Source: an uncultured Oscillibacter sp.
Lineage (GTDB): Bacteria; Bacillota; Clostridia; Oscillospirales; Oscillospiraceae
Assembly (NCBI GenBank): GCA_905200545.1
Contig: CAJKKQ010000039.1
Coordinates: forward strand, 1-14,716
Length of the DNA: 14,716 nt
Direction: 5' to 3'
The position numbers and the translations under genes are program-made. A model generated the notes under the pieces. The model searched no databases. It saw only the letters and a program-made list of their open reading frames with translations, and was not told the origin of the DNA. This document shows positions 6,550 to 13,784 of this stretch, one piece after another (position 1 is the stretch's first letter; every line of letters starts with the position of its first letter).

Positions 6550-7084
6550 AGGGAAGGCGTCCCGTCCGGCGGTAAAGGACTTTCACCAGATACGCGCCGG
6601 CATACCCCAGAGCCGCGCCCAGCAGCGCTCCGCAGAGCACGTCGCTGGGCCAGTGGACGTACAGGTACAGCCGGGAAAAGGCGATGACCACCGCAACTGC
6701 CAGGGCGGGCTTCCACAGCCCGGAGCCGCTGGCCTTGAGAGCGAATACCGCCGCGAAAGAGGCCGCCGTGTGTCCTGAGGGGAAAGAGGCATCCAGGGGC
6801 GGGGCCGTCAACAGTTCCACGGCGGTATTCACCGCAAAGGGCCGGATGCGGCCCACCAGGGGCTTGAGGATCAGATTGCAGCAGATGAGGTCCAACACCA
6901 GGGCGCATCCCACGCTCCAGCCCTGGCGGCGGGTCTTGCGGAAGAGCACCAGCACCACCGCCAGCAAAATCCACAGCTCTCCGTGGTTGCAGGTCCAGCT
7001 GACGGCAGGCAGTACCGCATCCAGAAAGCCGCAGCGAAGATGGGCCTGGATAGCGTCCAGAATGGCCAGTTCAAAATTCTGCAC
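6548..7084 (-). CDS. PAP2-family membrane phosphatase
   Basis: A 178-residue integral membrane protein with about five hydrophobic segments and the complete three-part PAP2 (type 2 phosphatidic acid phosphatase) active site: K74-x6-R81-P82 in KPLVGRIRP, PSGH at 102-105, and S137-R138-x5-H144-x3-D148 in SRLYLYVHWPSD. Family members remove phosphate from lipid phosphates such as undecaprenyl pyrophosphate or phosphatidate on the outer side of the membrane. This short form resembles bacterial BcrC/YodM-like or PgpB-like enzymes, but the substrate cannot be decided from sequence. The start codon is GTG (7084-7082) with AGGAAG 6 nt upstream. Its stop codon is embedded in the shared terminator. Confidence 0.92.
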   Translation of the reverse strand: MQNFELAILDAIQAHLRCGFLDAVLPAVSWTCNHGELWILLAVVLVLFRKTRRQGWSVGCALVLDLICCNLILKPLVGRIRPFAVNTAVELLTAPPLDASFPSGHTAASFAAVFALKASGSGLWKPALAVAVVIAFSRLYLYVHWPSDVLCGALLGAALGYAGAYLVKVLYRRTGRLP

Positions 7085-7116
7085 GAAAAACTTCCTTTCT
7101 TTTGGCGTCTGGCTCT

Positions 7117-7145
7117 ACACTACCATGCCCTTCCCACAGACGCAA
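7117..7145 (-). promoter_or_regulatory. Probable promoter of the PAP2 gene
   Basis: On the minus strand there is TTGCGT (7145-7140), a 17-bp spacer and TAGTGT (7122-7117) preceded by TG. The -10 is weak. Transcription would start about 25 nt upstream of the GTG start codon. Confidence 0.45.
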
Positions 7146-7209
7146 CGTCTTTTTTTCCGGTTTTTCCCGACAGGATGCACAAAATTTCCAATATTTCCAA
7201 TTCTGCCCG

Positions 7210-7238
7210 TTGACAGCGCTCCTTTCCGGTGGTATGAT
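7210..7238 (+). promoter_or_regulatory. Strong promoter of the lysine-transporter operon
   Basis: A near-consensus sigma-A promoter: TTGACA (7210-7215), exactly 17 bp, then TATGAT (7233-7238). Transcription would start near 7245, leaving a leader of about 325 nt before the first gene, which holds the lysine riboswitch and its terminator. Confidence 0.88.
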
Positions 7239-7260
7239 GCCCTCAAAATTGAATCGCTTA

Positions 7261-7420
7261 GATAGAGGCGCGAGGTTCATCAGTACCCTCCGGCAAGGCC
7301 AGGCAGCCGCCGGGCGGGAAAGGGGACATCGCCGAAGTGTTTTGGAGCTGCCTGGCTCCGGGGCGCTGGGCCGTCGGGAAATACCCGCCGGACTGTCACA
7401 AGACTTTGTGAAGCGCTATC
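7261..7420 (+). promoter_or_regulatory. Lysine riboswitch (L-box) aptamer
   Basis: The conserved L-box blocks appear in order: GATAGAGGCGCGA (7261-7273), CAGTACC (7281-7287), GGGAAAGGGGACATCGCCGAAG (7317-7337 region), GGGCGCTGGG (7361-7370) and GGACTGTCAC (7390-7399). GATAG (7261-7265) pairs with CTATC (7416-7420) to close helix P1. CACAA(7397-7401)/TTGTG(7406-7410) forms the small P5 hairpin. The loop AGGCAG (7301-7306) is complementary to CTGCCT (7348-7353) in the loop of the GGAG/CTCC hairpin, the family's P2-P3 kissing interaction. The aptamer binds free lysine and, with the terminator after it, should reduce transcription of the downstream ABC transporter when lysine is plentiful. Confidence 0.93.
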
Positions 7421-7459
7421 AATGGCTGTCGGAATTCTTGCGTCATTCCGCCTTTTCCA

Positions 7460-7489
7460 TGGACCGCTTGACAAAGCGGTTCATTTTTT
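7460..7489 (+). terminator. Riboswitch-controlled intrinsic terminator
   Basis: Bases 7460-7469 pair with 7474-7483 (one G-T pair) around the loop GACA, followed by six T (7484-7489). Its arms can instead pair with the 3' side of the aptamer: CTTTGT 7404-7409 with ACAAAG 7471-7476, AAGCG 7411-7415 with CGCTT 7465-7469, and ATGG 7422-7425 with CCAT 7457-7460. This forms an antiterminator when lysine is absent. Confidence 0.88.
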
Positions 7490-7533
7490 GTTCTCCGGCC
7501 CCCAGCGGCGGACGGCGGGAGAACCGGTTTTTT
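7490..7533 (+). terminator. Second terminator-like hairpin in the transporter leader
   Basis: GTTCTCC (7490-7496) pairs with GGAGAAC (7518-7524), with further GC-rich pairing possible inside. CGG and six T (7528-7533) follow. It starts immediately after the T-run of the riboswitch terminator. It may be a back-up terminator or simply leader structure before the ribosome binding site. Confidence 0.4.
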
Positions 7534-7571
7534 CACGCCGCAACAATCATTTTTTTGGAAAGGTGACGAAG

Positions 7572-8495
7572 ATGAGAAGATTAGTAACTTTGCTGCTGGC
7601 CCTGTGCATGGCCCTGTCCCTGACCGCCTGCGGCGGCAGCGACACCACCGAGACCACCACCGACGAGGAGACCACCCAGACTGAGGGTACCGAGACGCAG
7701 ACCGATACCAGCGACATCCCCGGCCTGGAAGACGGCGTGTTCACCGTGGGTATGGAGTGCGCCTATGCTCCCTACAACTGGACCCAGATGGATGATTCCA
7801 ACGGCGCTGTGCCCATCTCCAACGTGCCCGGCGCCTATGCCAACGGCTATGACGTCATGATCGCTCAGAAGATCTGCGACGCCTACGGCTGGGAGCTGGA
7901 GGTCGTCTCCAGTGCATGGGATTCCCTGACTCCCGCTGTCCAGGCCGGCACCATGGACGCCAACATCGCCGGCCAGTCCATGACTGCTGACCGTATGGCC
8001 GAGGTGGACATGGCAGGCCCCTACTACTACGCCACCATCGTGTGCGTGACCACCAAGGACAGCCCCTATGCCTCCGCTACCTCCATTGCAGATCTGGCCG
8101 GCGGCACCTGCACCGCCCAGTCCGGCACCATCTGGTATGACTCCTGCCTGCCCCAGATTGAAAACGCCAACCTGCTGGCTCCCGCCGAGACCGCTCCTGC
8201 CATGATCATGCAGCTGCAGACCGGCACCGTGGACTTCATCTGCACCGACATGCCCACCGCCATGGGCGCCGTGGCCAAGGACGACAACCTGGTGATTCTG
8301 AACTTCTCCGGCACTGACGGCGACTTCCAGTTTGCCACCGAGGAGGAGCGGGCCGAGAACGTGAACATCGGCATCTCCGTCCAGAAGGGCAACACCGCCC
8401 TCAAGGACGCCATCGACGCTGTCCTCTCCACCATGACCGAGGAGGACTTCAACACCCTGATGGACGAGGCCATCGCCGTCCAGCCCGAGGTCTAA
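7572..8495 (+). CDS. Amino-acid ABC transporter substrate-binding lipoprotein, probably for lysine
   Basis: The extracellular receptor of a polar-amino-acid importer. Residues 1-20 form a lipoprotein signal peptide ending in the lipobox LTAC, with C20 as the lipidated cysteine. A Thr/Glu/Asp-rich linker (23-52) tethers it to the membrane. The rest is a type-II periplasmic-binding fold of the HisJ/GlnH kind: FTVGMECAYAPYNW at the start of lobe 1, GYDVMIAQKICDAYG, and GTMDANIAGQSMTADRM, then lobe 2 with TVDFICTDMPTAMGAV. The 307-residue length fits the family. The ATG at 7572 follows AGGTGA by 5 nt; the longer frame from 7422 starts within the riboswitch and is rejected. First gene of a three-gene operon downstream of a lysine riboswitch, which is the main evidence for lysine as substrate; the fold alone would not decide it. 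Confidence 0.92.
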   Translation: MRRLVTLLLALCMALSLTACGGSDTTETTTDEETTQTEGTETQTDTSDIPGLEDGVFTVGMECAYAPYNWTQMDDSNGAVPISNVPGAYANGYDVMIAQKICDAYGWELEVVSSAWDSLTPAVQAGTMDANIAGQSMTADRMAEVDMAGPYYYATIVCVTTKDSPYASATSIADLAGGTCTAQSGTIWYDSCLPQIENANLLAPAETAPAMIMQLQTGTVDFICTDMPTAMGAVAKDDNLVILNFSGTDGDFQFATEEERAENVNIGISVQKGNTALKDAIDAVLSTMTEEDFNTLMDEAIAVQPEV

Positions 8496-8520
8496 GTTCC
8501 CGGCAGATCTGTAATTTTAC

Positions 8521-8566
8521 ACACGTGCCTCCAGCCCTGAACGGGGCTGGAGGCTGCCGTGTCTTT
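8521..8566 (+). terminator. Intercistronic hairpin between receptor and permease genes
   Basis: Bases 8527-8537 pair with 8544-8554 in a perfect 11-bp stem, extended by ACACG (8521-8525) with CGTGT (8558-8562). Only three T follow, so it should terminate partly at best. It probably stabilises the upstream receptor mRNA and lets fewer transcripts reach the permease and ATPase genes, as is usual for binding-protein transporters. Confidence 0.6.
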
Positions 8567-8589
8567 AACGAAAGGAGCGAATCCCCTCC

Positions 8590-9480
8590 ATGGAAAAGCT
8601 GTTGGAGCTGGGTCAGGACATCGTCGTACTCTGGACCAAGTACTCTCCCATGTACTGGAACGGCATCAAAAACACCATCATCCTGGCCGTTGTCGCCACG
8701 GTGATCGGCTGCATCATCGGCCTGGTGTGCGGCATCCTCAACACAATCCCCTACGCCAAGAATGATCCTCCCGTCAAGCGCTTCTTTTTGAAGCTGGTGC
8801 GGGTGATCGTACGGATCTATGTGGAGGTCTTCCGGGGCACCCCCATGGTGCTCCAGGCCGTGTTCATTTACTACGGCCTGCCCTATTTCACCGACGGACA
8901 GGTGGCCTTCTCCGGCAACAGCGGCATCTGGCTGGCCTCCATCATCGTGGTGTCCATCAACACCGGCGCCTACATGGCCGAATCCGTCCGGGGCGGCATC
9001 ATCTCCATTGACCCGGGCCAGACGGAGGGCGCCAAGGCCATCGGCATGACCCACGTGCAGACCATGACTTCCGTTATTCTGCCCCAGGCCATCCGCAATA
9101 TCATTCCCCAGATCGGCAACAACTTCATTATTAACATCAAGGACTCCTCCGTCATGTTCATCATCTCCTTCACGGAGTTCTTCGCCGCCCACCGCTACAT
9201 CGTGGGCGTCAACAACATGTACTTTCCCTCCGCGGCCATCGAAATGGTGGGCTATCTCACCATGACCCTCATCGCCTCCTTCGCCCTGCGGTGGATCGAA
9301 AAGCTGCTGGATGGCTCCGACAGCTACGAACTGGTGCAGACGGATCCCCTGACCATGACCGCCGGGACTTACAGCCATCCGGACCGGGGCACCCCCTTCG
9401 ACGAGCACAGCAAGGAGTACCGGGAGCGCACCAAGCAGGCCCTGAAAAACCGCAACGGCAGCACGAGAGGAGATCGCTGA
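8590..9480 (+). CDS. Amino-acid ABC transporter permease (HisM/GlnP type)
   Basis: The membrane subunit of the importer, 296 residues. Several hydrophobic segments (about 27-52, 72-97, 112-134, 186-200 and 215-236) are joined by the EAA coupling loop [20 protein letters not shown] (146-165), which contacts the ATPase. FRGTPMVLQ (81-89) is typical of the polar-amino-acid family. The hydrophilic tail after residue 240, over 50 residues, is longer than in most relatives and has no recognised motif. The AAAGGAG site lies 12 nt before the ATG, a longer gap than elsewhere in this window. No alternative start lies closer, so translation may be modest. The stop codon is 1 bp from the ATPase start. 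The single permease gene implies a homodimer. Confidence 0.94.
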   Translation: MEKLLELGQDIVVLWTKYSPMYWNGIKNTIILAVVATVIGCIIGLVCGILNTIPYAKNDPPVKRFFLKLVRVIVRIYVEVFRGTPMVLQAVFIYYGLPYFTDGQVAFSGNSGIWLASIIVVSINTGAYMAESVRGGIISIDPGQTEGAKAIGMTHVQTMTSVILPQAIRNIIPQIGNNFIINIKDSSVMFIISFTEFFAAHRYIVGVNNMYFPSAAIEMVGYLTMTLIASFALRWIEKLLDGSDSYELVQTDPLTMTAGTYSHPDRGTPFDEHSKEYRERTKQALKNRNGSTRGDR

Positions 9481-9481
9481 T

Positions 9482-10222
9482 ATGGGTGAACTGATTTTAG
9501 AGGTCCGGCACCTCTCCAAGGCGTTCGGCACCAACCAGGTACTGCGGGATATCGACTTCACTGTGGACAAGGGAGATGTCATCTCCATCATCGGAGCCTC
9601 CGGCTCCGGCAAATCCACCCTGCTGCGGTGCATCAACCTGCTGGAAACCCCCACCTCCGGGGAGATCCTCTACCACGGCCAGGACGTGGCCGGCCGGGGC
9701 GTCAACGCCGCCAACTACCGCTCCCATGTGGGCATGGTGTTCCAGTCCTTTAACCTCTTCAACAACATGACCGTGCTGGAAAACTGCATGGTGGGCCAGG
9801 TGAAGGTTCTCAAAAAGAACCGGGAGGACGCCCGCAAGAGTGCCATGAACTATCTGGAAAAGGTGGGCATGGCTCCCTACATCAACGCCAAGCCCCGGCA
9901 GATCTCCGGCGGCCAGAAGCAGCGGGTGGCCATCGCCCGGGCCCTGGCCATGGATCCGGAAGTGCTGCTCTTTGACGAGCCCACCTCCGCTCTGGATCCG
10001 GAGATGGTGGGTGAAGTCCTCACCGTCATGCAGGCCCTGGCCAATGAGGGCATGACCATGCTGGTGGTGACCCACGAGATGGCCTTTGCCCGGGATGTCT
10101 CCACCCATGTGGTGTACATGAACCAGGGCGTCATCTGCGAGGAAGGCGCTCCCGCCGAGGTCTTCGGCAACCCCCAGCGCCAGGAGACGAAAGACTTCCT
10201 CTCCCGGTTCCGCCAGAGCTGA
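9482..10222 (+). CDS. Amino-acid ABC transporter ATP-binding protein (GlnQ/HisP type)
   Basis: The cytoplasmic motor subunit, 246 residues, which works as a dimer under the permease. All ABC motifs are intact: Walker [10 protein letters not shown] (38-46), Q-loop Q88 in VFQSFNLF, signature ISGGQKQR (141-148), Walker B VLLFDEP with catalytic E166, D-loop SALD, and switch histidine H198 in VTHEM. The [15 protein letters not shown] and [18 protein letters not shown] patterns place it in the polar-amino-acid uptake family. The start is 1 bp after the permease stop codon, with AGGAG 9 nt upstream inside the permease gene, which suggests translational coupling. The operon ends in a strong terminator 18 bp after the stop. 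Confidence 0.96.
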   Translation: MGELILEVRHLSKAFGTNQVLRDIDFTVDKGDVISIIGASGSGKSTLLRCINLLETPTSGEILYHGQDVAGRGVNAANYRSHVGMVFQSFNLFNNMTVLENCMVGQVKVLKKNREDARKSAMNYLEKVGMAPYINAKPRQISGGQKQRVAIARALAMDPEVLLFDEPTSALDPEMVGEVLTVMQALANEGMTMLVVTHEMAFARDVSTHVVYMNQGVICEEGAPAEVFGNPQRQETKDFLSRFRQS

Positions 10223-10240
10223 GCCACGAATCTTCATGCA

Positions 10241-10278
10241 AAGTCCCCCGGCACCTTCAGCTGCCGGGGGACTTTTTT
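10241..10278 (+). terminator. Terminator of the lysine-transporter operon
   Basis: Bases 10241-10253 pair with 10262-10274 in a perfect 13-bp stem with an 8-base loop, ending in a run of six T (10273-10278). It separates the transporter operon from the nrdG promoter. The 125 bp between 10279 and 10403 show no gene or clear site. Confidence 0.9.
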
Positions 10279-10399
10279 CGTCTTGTGCCCGGGGCCATAA
10301 CGTACCGATTGCTGCCGCTCCGGCGGCCGCCCGCGCACAGCTCGGCTTCACTCTTATCAACCAGGCCCCGTTGGATTTTCCACCTGCCTGTTGCACATA

Positions 10400-10415
10400 T
10401 CACTTGATATTGTGG
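10400..10415 (+). promoter_or_regulatory. Possible NrdR box at the nrdG promoter
   Basis: TCACTTGATATTGTGG matches 12 of 16 positions of the NrdR consensus as I know it (acaCwAtATaTwGtgt) and keeps the outer CAC...GTG. It covers the -35 element, so a bound repressor would block the promoter. No second box is seen beside it. Confidence 0.4.
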
Positions 10416-10432
10416 TATTTCCGCGATAGAAT
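10404..10432 (+). promoter_or_regulatory. Promoter of nrdG
   Basis: TTGATA (10404-10409), exactly 17 bp, then TAGAAT (10427-10432). Transcription would start near 10439, about 29 nt before the gene. Confidence 0.78.
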
Positions 10433-10467
10433 AACAACATCTGGTGAATTTGGAAGGGGCGGGTACA

Positions 10468-11163
10468 ATGTATCTATGCGGACTGCAAAAACTGGCCATG
10501 GTGGACTACCCCGGCAAACTGGCGGCTACCGTGTTCACCGGCGGGTGCAACCTGCGCTGCCCCTTCTGCCACAACGCCCTGCTGGTAACACGGCTGGATG
10601 AGACGCCGGAACTGGGCGAGGAGGCGGTTCTCTCCTTTCTCGCCACCCGTACCAAGCTGCTGGACGGCGTGGTTCTCTCCGGCGGCGAACCTTTGCTGCA
10701 GCCCGACGCGGCAGACTTCCTGCGGAAGATCCGGCAGATGGGCTTTGCAGTAAAGCTGGACACCAACGGCTTCTTTCCCGACCGGCTCTCCGCCATTTTG
10801 GAGGAGGGACTGGTGGACTACGTGGCCATGGACATCAAGAATGCGCCGGAAAAGTATCCCATTACCTGCGGCATCCCCGGGCTGGACACCGCCCCGGTGG
10901 CCGAGAGCGTGAAGCTGCTGCGGCAAAGCGGCGTGGACTTCGAGTTCCGCACCACCCTGGTACGGGAGTTCCACACCTCGGAGGATCTCCTGGCCATCGG
11001 GCGCTGGCTGGAGGGCTCTCCCCGGTACTTTCTGCAGGCCTTTGTGGACTCCGGAAACCTGGTGGGCAGCGGATGCAGCCCCTTTACCCCCCAGGAAATG
11101 CGCGATTTCACCCTGTTGCTCCGCCCCTTCTTCCGTGAGGTAAGCCTCCGGGGTGTAGACTAA
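10468..11163 (+). CDS. nrdG: Anaerobic ribonucleoside-triphosphate reductase activating protein (NrdG2-type radical SAM)
   Basis: A radical-SAM activase of 231 residues. C27, C31 and C34 in GGCNLRCPFCHN bind the [4Fe-4S] cluster that cleaves S-adenosylmethionine and creates the glycyl radical on the reductase. SGGEPLLQ (71-78) is the SAM amino-group motif. The N-terminus GLQKLAMVDYPGKLAATVF is typical of the Firmicute NrdG2 subgroup, which is longer than the E. coli-type NrdG. The ATG at 10468 has a GGAAGGGG site about 8 nt upstream; a GTG eight codons earlier would have no site. The reductase gene starts 155 bp downstream on the same strand but with its own promoter. The activase-before-reductase order is the reverse of the common nrdDG layout. 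A different glycyl-radical client is possible, but the neighbour makes NrdD by far the likeliest. Confidence 0.93.
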   Translation: MYLCGLQKLAMVDYPGKLAATVFTGGCNLRCPFCHNALLVTRLDETPELGEEAVLSFLATRTKLLDGVVLSGGEPLLQPDAADFLRKIRQMGFAVKLDTNGFFPDRLSAILEEGLVDYVAMDIKNAPEKYPITCGIPGLDTAPVAESVKLLRQSGVDFEFRTTLVREFHTSEDLLAIGRWLEGSPRYFLQAFVDSGNLVGSGCSPFTPQEMRDFTLLLRPFFREVSLRGVD

Positions 11164-11214
11164 ATCTAGTGAGTATTCAGCATTTTTTACGAAAAGAAAC
11201 CCAATATCTTGTGT
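11157..11214 (+). promoter_or_regulatory. Pair of NrdR boxes upstream of nrdD
   Basis: Box 1 is AGACTAAATCTAGTGA (11157-11172; 12 of 16 to the consensus acaCwAtATaTwGtgt). Box 2 is ACCCAATATCTTGTGT (11199-11214; 14 of 16). Their starts are 42 bp apart, four turns of the helix, so both face the same side as expected for the cooperative NrdR repressor. Box 1 overlaps the nrdG stop codon and box 2 ends 10 bp before the -35 element. Confidence 0.65.
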
Positions 11215-11224
11215 CCCAACCGCA

Positions 11225-11252
11225 TTGACTTCCCCGCAGGATATGATAGAAT
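11225..11252 (+). promoter_or_regulatory. Promoter of nrdD
   Basis: TTGACT (11225-11230), a 16-bp spacer and TAGAAT (11247-11252) with an upstream TG as extended -10. Transcription would start near 11259, about 60 nt before the gene. Confidence 0.75.
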
Positions 11253-11317
11253 GTTACCTACAGGCGCTTGCCGGAAACGCAGCGCACCGGAAAATACGAG
11301 AGAAAGCAGGGGTCTTC

Positions 11318-13708
11318 ATGTATCAGGTAGTGAAGCGTGACGGCAAAATCGCCGAGTTCAATCTTTCCAAGATCAGCATGGCCATTACCAAGGCCTTTGA
11401 AGCCACCAACAAGGAGTACAATCCCGATATCATCGATCTGCTGGCCCTGAAGGTAACGGCAGATTATCAGGGGAAGATCTCCGACGGCAAGATCACCGTG
11501 GAGGACATCCAGGACAGCGTGGAGAAGGTCCTTTCCGAGGCCGGCTACGCCGATGTGGCCAAAGCCTATATCCTCTACCGCAAGCAGCGGGAGAAGATCC
11601 GCAACCTGAACTCCACCGTGCTGGACTACAAGGAGCTGGTGAACAACTACCTGCACATCAACGACTGGCGGGTGAAGGAGAACTCCACGGTCACCTATTC
11701 CGTGGGCGGATTGATCCTCTCCAACTCCGGTGCCATCACTGCCAACTACTGGCTCAGCGAGATCTATGATCCTGAGATTGCCAATGCCCACAAGAGCGGC
11801 GACATCCATCTCCATGACCTCTCCATGCTCACCGGCTACTGCGCCGGCTGGAGCCTCAAGCAGCTGATTCAGCAAGGCCTTGGGATTCCTGGCAAGATCA
11901 ACTCCACCCCGGCAAGCCACCTTTCCACTCTGTGCAACCAGATGGTGAACTTCCTGGGCATCATGCAGAACGAGTGGGCCGGCGCCCAGGCGTTCAGCTC
12001 CTTCGATACCTACCTTGCCCCCTTTGTCAAGGTGGACAAGCTCACCCAGAAGGAAGTCAAGCAGTGCATTCAGTCCTTCGTCTTCGGCGTCAACACGCCT
12101 TCCCGCTGGGGCACCCAGGCCCCCTTCTCCAACATCACCCTGGACTGGACCGTACCCAAGGATCTGGAGAACCTCCCCGCCATCGTGGGCGGCAAGGAGC
12201 AGGACTTCACCTACGGCGACTGCAAGAAGGAAATGGACATGGTGAACAAGGCGTTCATCGAGATCATGACCGAGGGCGACGCCGACGGCCGGGGCTTCCA
12301 GTATCCCATCCCCACCTACTCCATCACCAAGGACTTCGACTGGTCCGACACGGAAAACAACCGTCTCCTCTTTGAGATGACCGCCAAGTATGGCACTCCC
12401 TACTTCTCCAACTACATCAACTCCGACATGGAGCCCAGCGACGTGCGCAGCATGTGCTGCCGCCTGCGTCTGGATCTGCGGGAGCTGCGCAAGAAGTCCG
12501 GCGGCTACTTCGGCTCCGGCGAGTCCACCGGCTCCGTGGGCGTGGTCACCATCAACCTGCCCCGGATCGCCTACCTCTCCAAGACCCCCGAAGAGTTCTA
12601 CCAGCGTCTGGACCACGTCATGGACATCGCTGCCCGGAGCCTCAAGACCAAGCGCACCGTCATCACCAAGCTGATGGACGCCGGCCTCTATCCCTACACC
12701 AAGCACTATCTGGGCACCTTTGACAACCACTTCTCCACCATCGGCCTCATCGGCATGAACGAGGTGGGCCTCAATGCCAAGTGGCTGCGCAAGGATCTGA
12801 CTCATCCCGAGACCCAGGCCTTCGCCAAGGACGTCCTCAACCATATGCGGGAGCGCCTGTCTGACTATCAGGAGCAATACGGCGACCTCTACAATCTGGA
12901 GGCCACCCCGGCCGAGTCCACCACCTACCGGCTGGCCAAGCACGATGTGGAGAAGTACCCCGACATCATCACCGCCGCCAAGAATCCCGGCGACACCCCC
13001 TACTACACCAACTCCTCTCATCTGCCTGTGGGCTGCACGGATGATATCTTTGAGGCTCTGGCAGTGCAGGATGATCTCCAGACCCTCTACACCTCCGGCA
13101 CCGTGTTCCACGCCTTCCTGGGTGAGAAGCTGCCGGACTGGAAGGCGGCCGCCGACCTGGTGCGCAAAATCGCGGAGAACTTCAAGCTCCCCTACTATAC
13201 CATGTCCCCCACCTACTCCATCTGCCCCGAGCACGGCTACATCTCCGGCGAACATTTCACCTGCCCCACCTGCGGCAAGACCACCGAGGTATGGAGCCGC
13301 ATCACCGGCTACTATCGTCCCATCCAGAACTGGAACGACGGCAAGGTGCAGGAGTTCAAGGACCGCAAGGAGTACGACGTGGGCGCCTCCCATCTGGAGG
13401 GCCGCCGCCTGTGCGACCGGGAAAACACCGGTACCTGCGCCAACGCCCCCGCAGAGCCCGCTTCCGCCTCCGGTGCCGAGGAGCTCTACCTCTTCACCAC
13501 CAAGACATGCCCCAACTGCAAGATCGCCAAGAACGAGCTGGAGAAGGCCGGCCTTGCCTATCAGGTGATGGACGTGGCCGAGCATATGGATCTGGTGAAC
13601 GAGTACGGCATCCAGCAGGCTCCCACGCTGATCGTCCGTCACGGCGACCAGGTGGAAAAGCTGGTGAATGCCTCCGTCATCAAGAAGTACGCCGCCACCC
13701 ACGAATAA
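11318..13708 (+). CDS. nrdD: Class III anaerobic ribonucleotide reductase with fused C-terminal redoxin
   Basis: This enzyme makes deoxyribonucleotides without oxygen by a glycyl-radical mechanism. The 796 residues comprise an ATP-cone (about 1-95, starting YQVVKRDGKIAEF) and the ten-stranded barrel with C175 (GYCAGWS) and C381 in MCCRLRL, the likely thiyl-radical cysteine. They also include a zinc site (C636, H639, C649, C652), the radical glycine G664 in RITGYYRP, a linker rich in Ala and Pro (about 708-718) and a redoxin domain (720-796) with C731-P-N-C734. The redoxin resembles NrdH/glutaredoxin and ends PTLIV...ASVIKKY. Class III enzymes such as E. coli's use formate as reductant; a subgroup (Neisseria bacilliformis) uses thioredoxin. 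The fused redoxin and the trxB gene downstream point to the latter. C699 and C707 before the linker could relay electrons. The ATG at 11318 has AGGGG 5 nt upstream; the frame before it is unrelated. Confidence 0.95.
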   Translation: MYQVVKRDGKIAEFNLSKISMAITKAFEATNKEYNPDIIDLLALKVTADYQGKISDGKITVEDIQDSVEKVLSEAGYADVAKAYILYRKQREKIRNLNSTVLDYKELVNNYLHINDWRVKENSTVTYSVGGLILSNSGAITANYWLSEIYDPEIANAHKSGDIHLHDLSMLTGYCAGWSLKQLIQQGLGIPGKINSTPASHLSTLCNQMVNFLGIMQNEWAGAQAFSSFDTYLAPFVKVDKLTQKEVKQCIQSFVFGVNTPSRWGTQAPFSNITLDWTVPKDLENLPAIVGGKEQDFTYGDCKKEMDMVNKAFIEIMTEGDADGRGFQYPIPTYSITKDFDWSDTENNRLLFEMTAKYGTPYFSNYINSDMEPSDVRSMCCRLRLDLRELRKKSGGYFGSGESTGSVGVVTINLPRIAYLSKTPEEFYQRLDHVMDIAARSLKTKRTVITKLMDAGLYPYTKHYLGTFDNHFSTIGLIGMNEVGLNAKWLRKDLTHPETQAFAKDVLNHMRERLSDYQEQYGDLYNLEATPAESTTYRLAKHDVEKYPDIITAAKNPGDTPYYTNSSHLPVGCTDDIFEALAVQDDLQTLYTSGTVFHAFLGEKLPDWKAAADLVRKIAENFKLPYYTMSPTYSICPEHGYISGEHFTCPTCGKTTEVWSRITGYYRPIQNWNDGKVQEFKDRKEYDVGASHLEGRRLCDRENTGTCANAPAEPASASGAEELYLFTTKTCPNCKIAKNELEKAGLAYQVMDVAEHMDLVNEYGIQQAPTLIVRHGDQVEKLVNASVIKKYAATHE

Positions 13709-13725
13709 ACAGCTACCAACGAATC

Positions 13726-13754
13726 AACAGGAGGGATCCCGGATCCCTCCTGTT
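13726..13754 (+). terminator. Intercistronic hairpin between nrdD and trxB
   Basis: Bases 13726-13738 pair with 13742-13754 in a perfect 13-bp stem containing GGATCC on each side of a 3-base loop. Only a short TTT follows, so it is a weak terminator or an mRNA-stabilising hairpin that allows read-through into trxB, which has no promoter of its own that I can see. Confidence 0.6.
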
Positions 13755-13784
13755 TGACGCTATTCCATCTTGAGGAGAACTGCT

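Noticed and set aside
7245..7571. T-box leader as an alternative for the transporter leader
   Set aside because: No T-box sequence or specifier-loop arrangement, whereas all lysine-riboswitch blocks and the kissing loop are present.
8449..9654. 401-residue minus-strand open frame
   Set aside because: Antisense to the permease and ATPase genes; His/Asp/Gly-rich translation without family resemblance.
11258..13702. 814-residue minus-strand open frame
   Set aside because: Exact antisense shadow of nrdD, Gly/Val/Leu/His-rich, no motifs.
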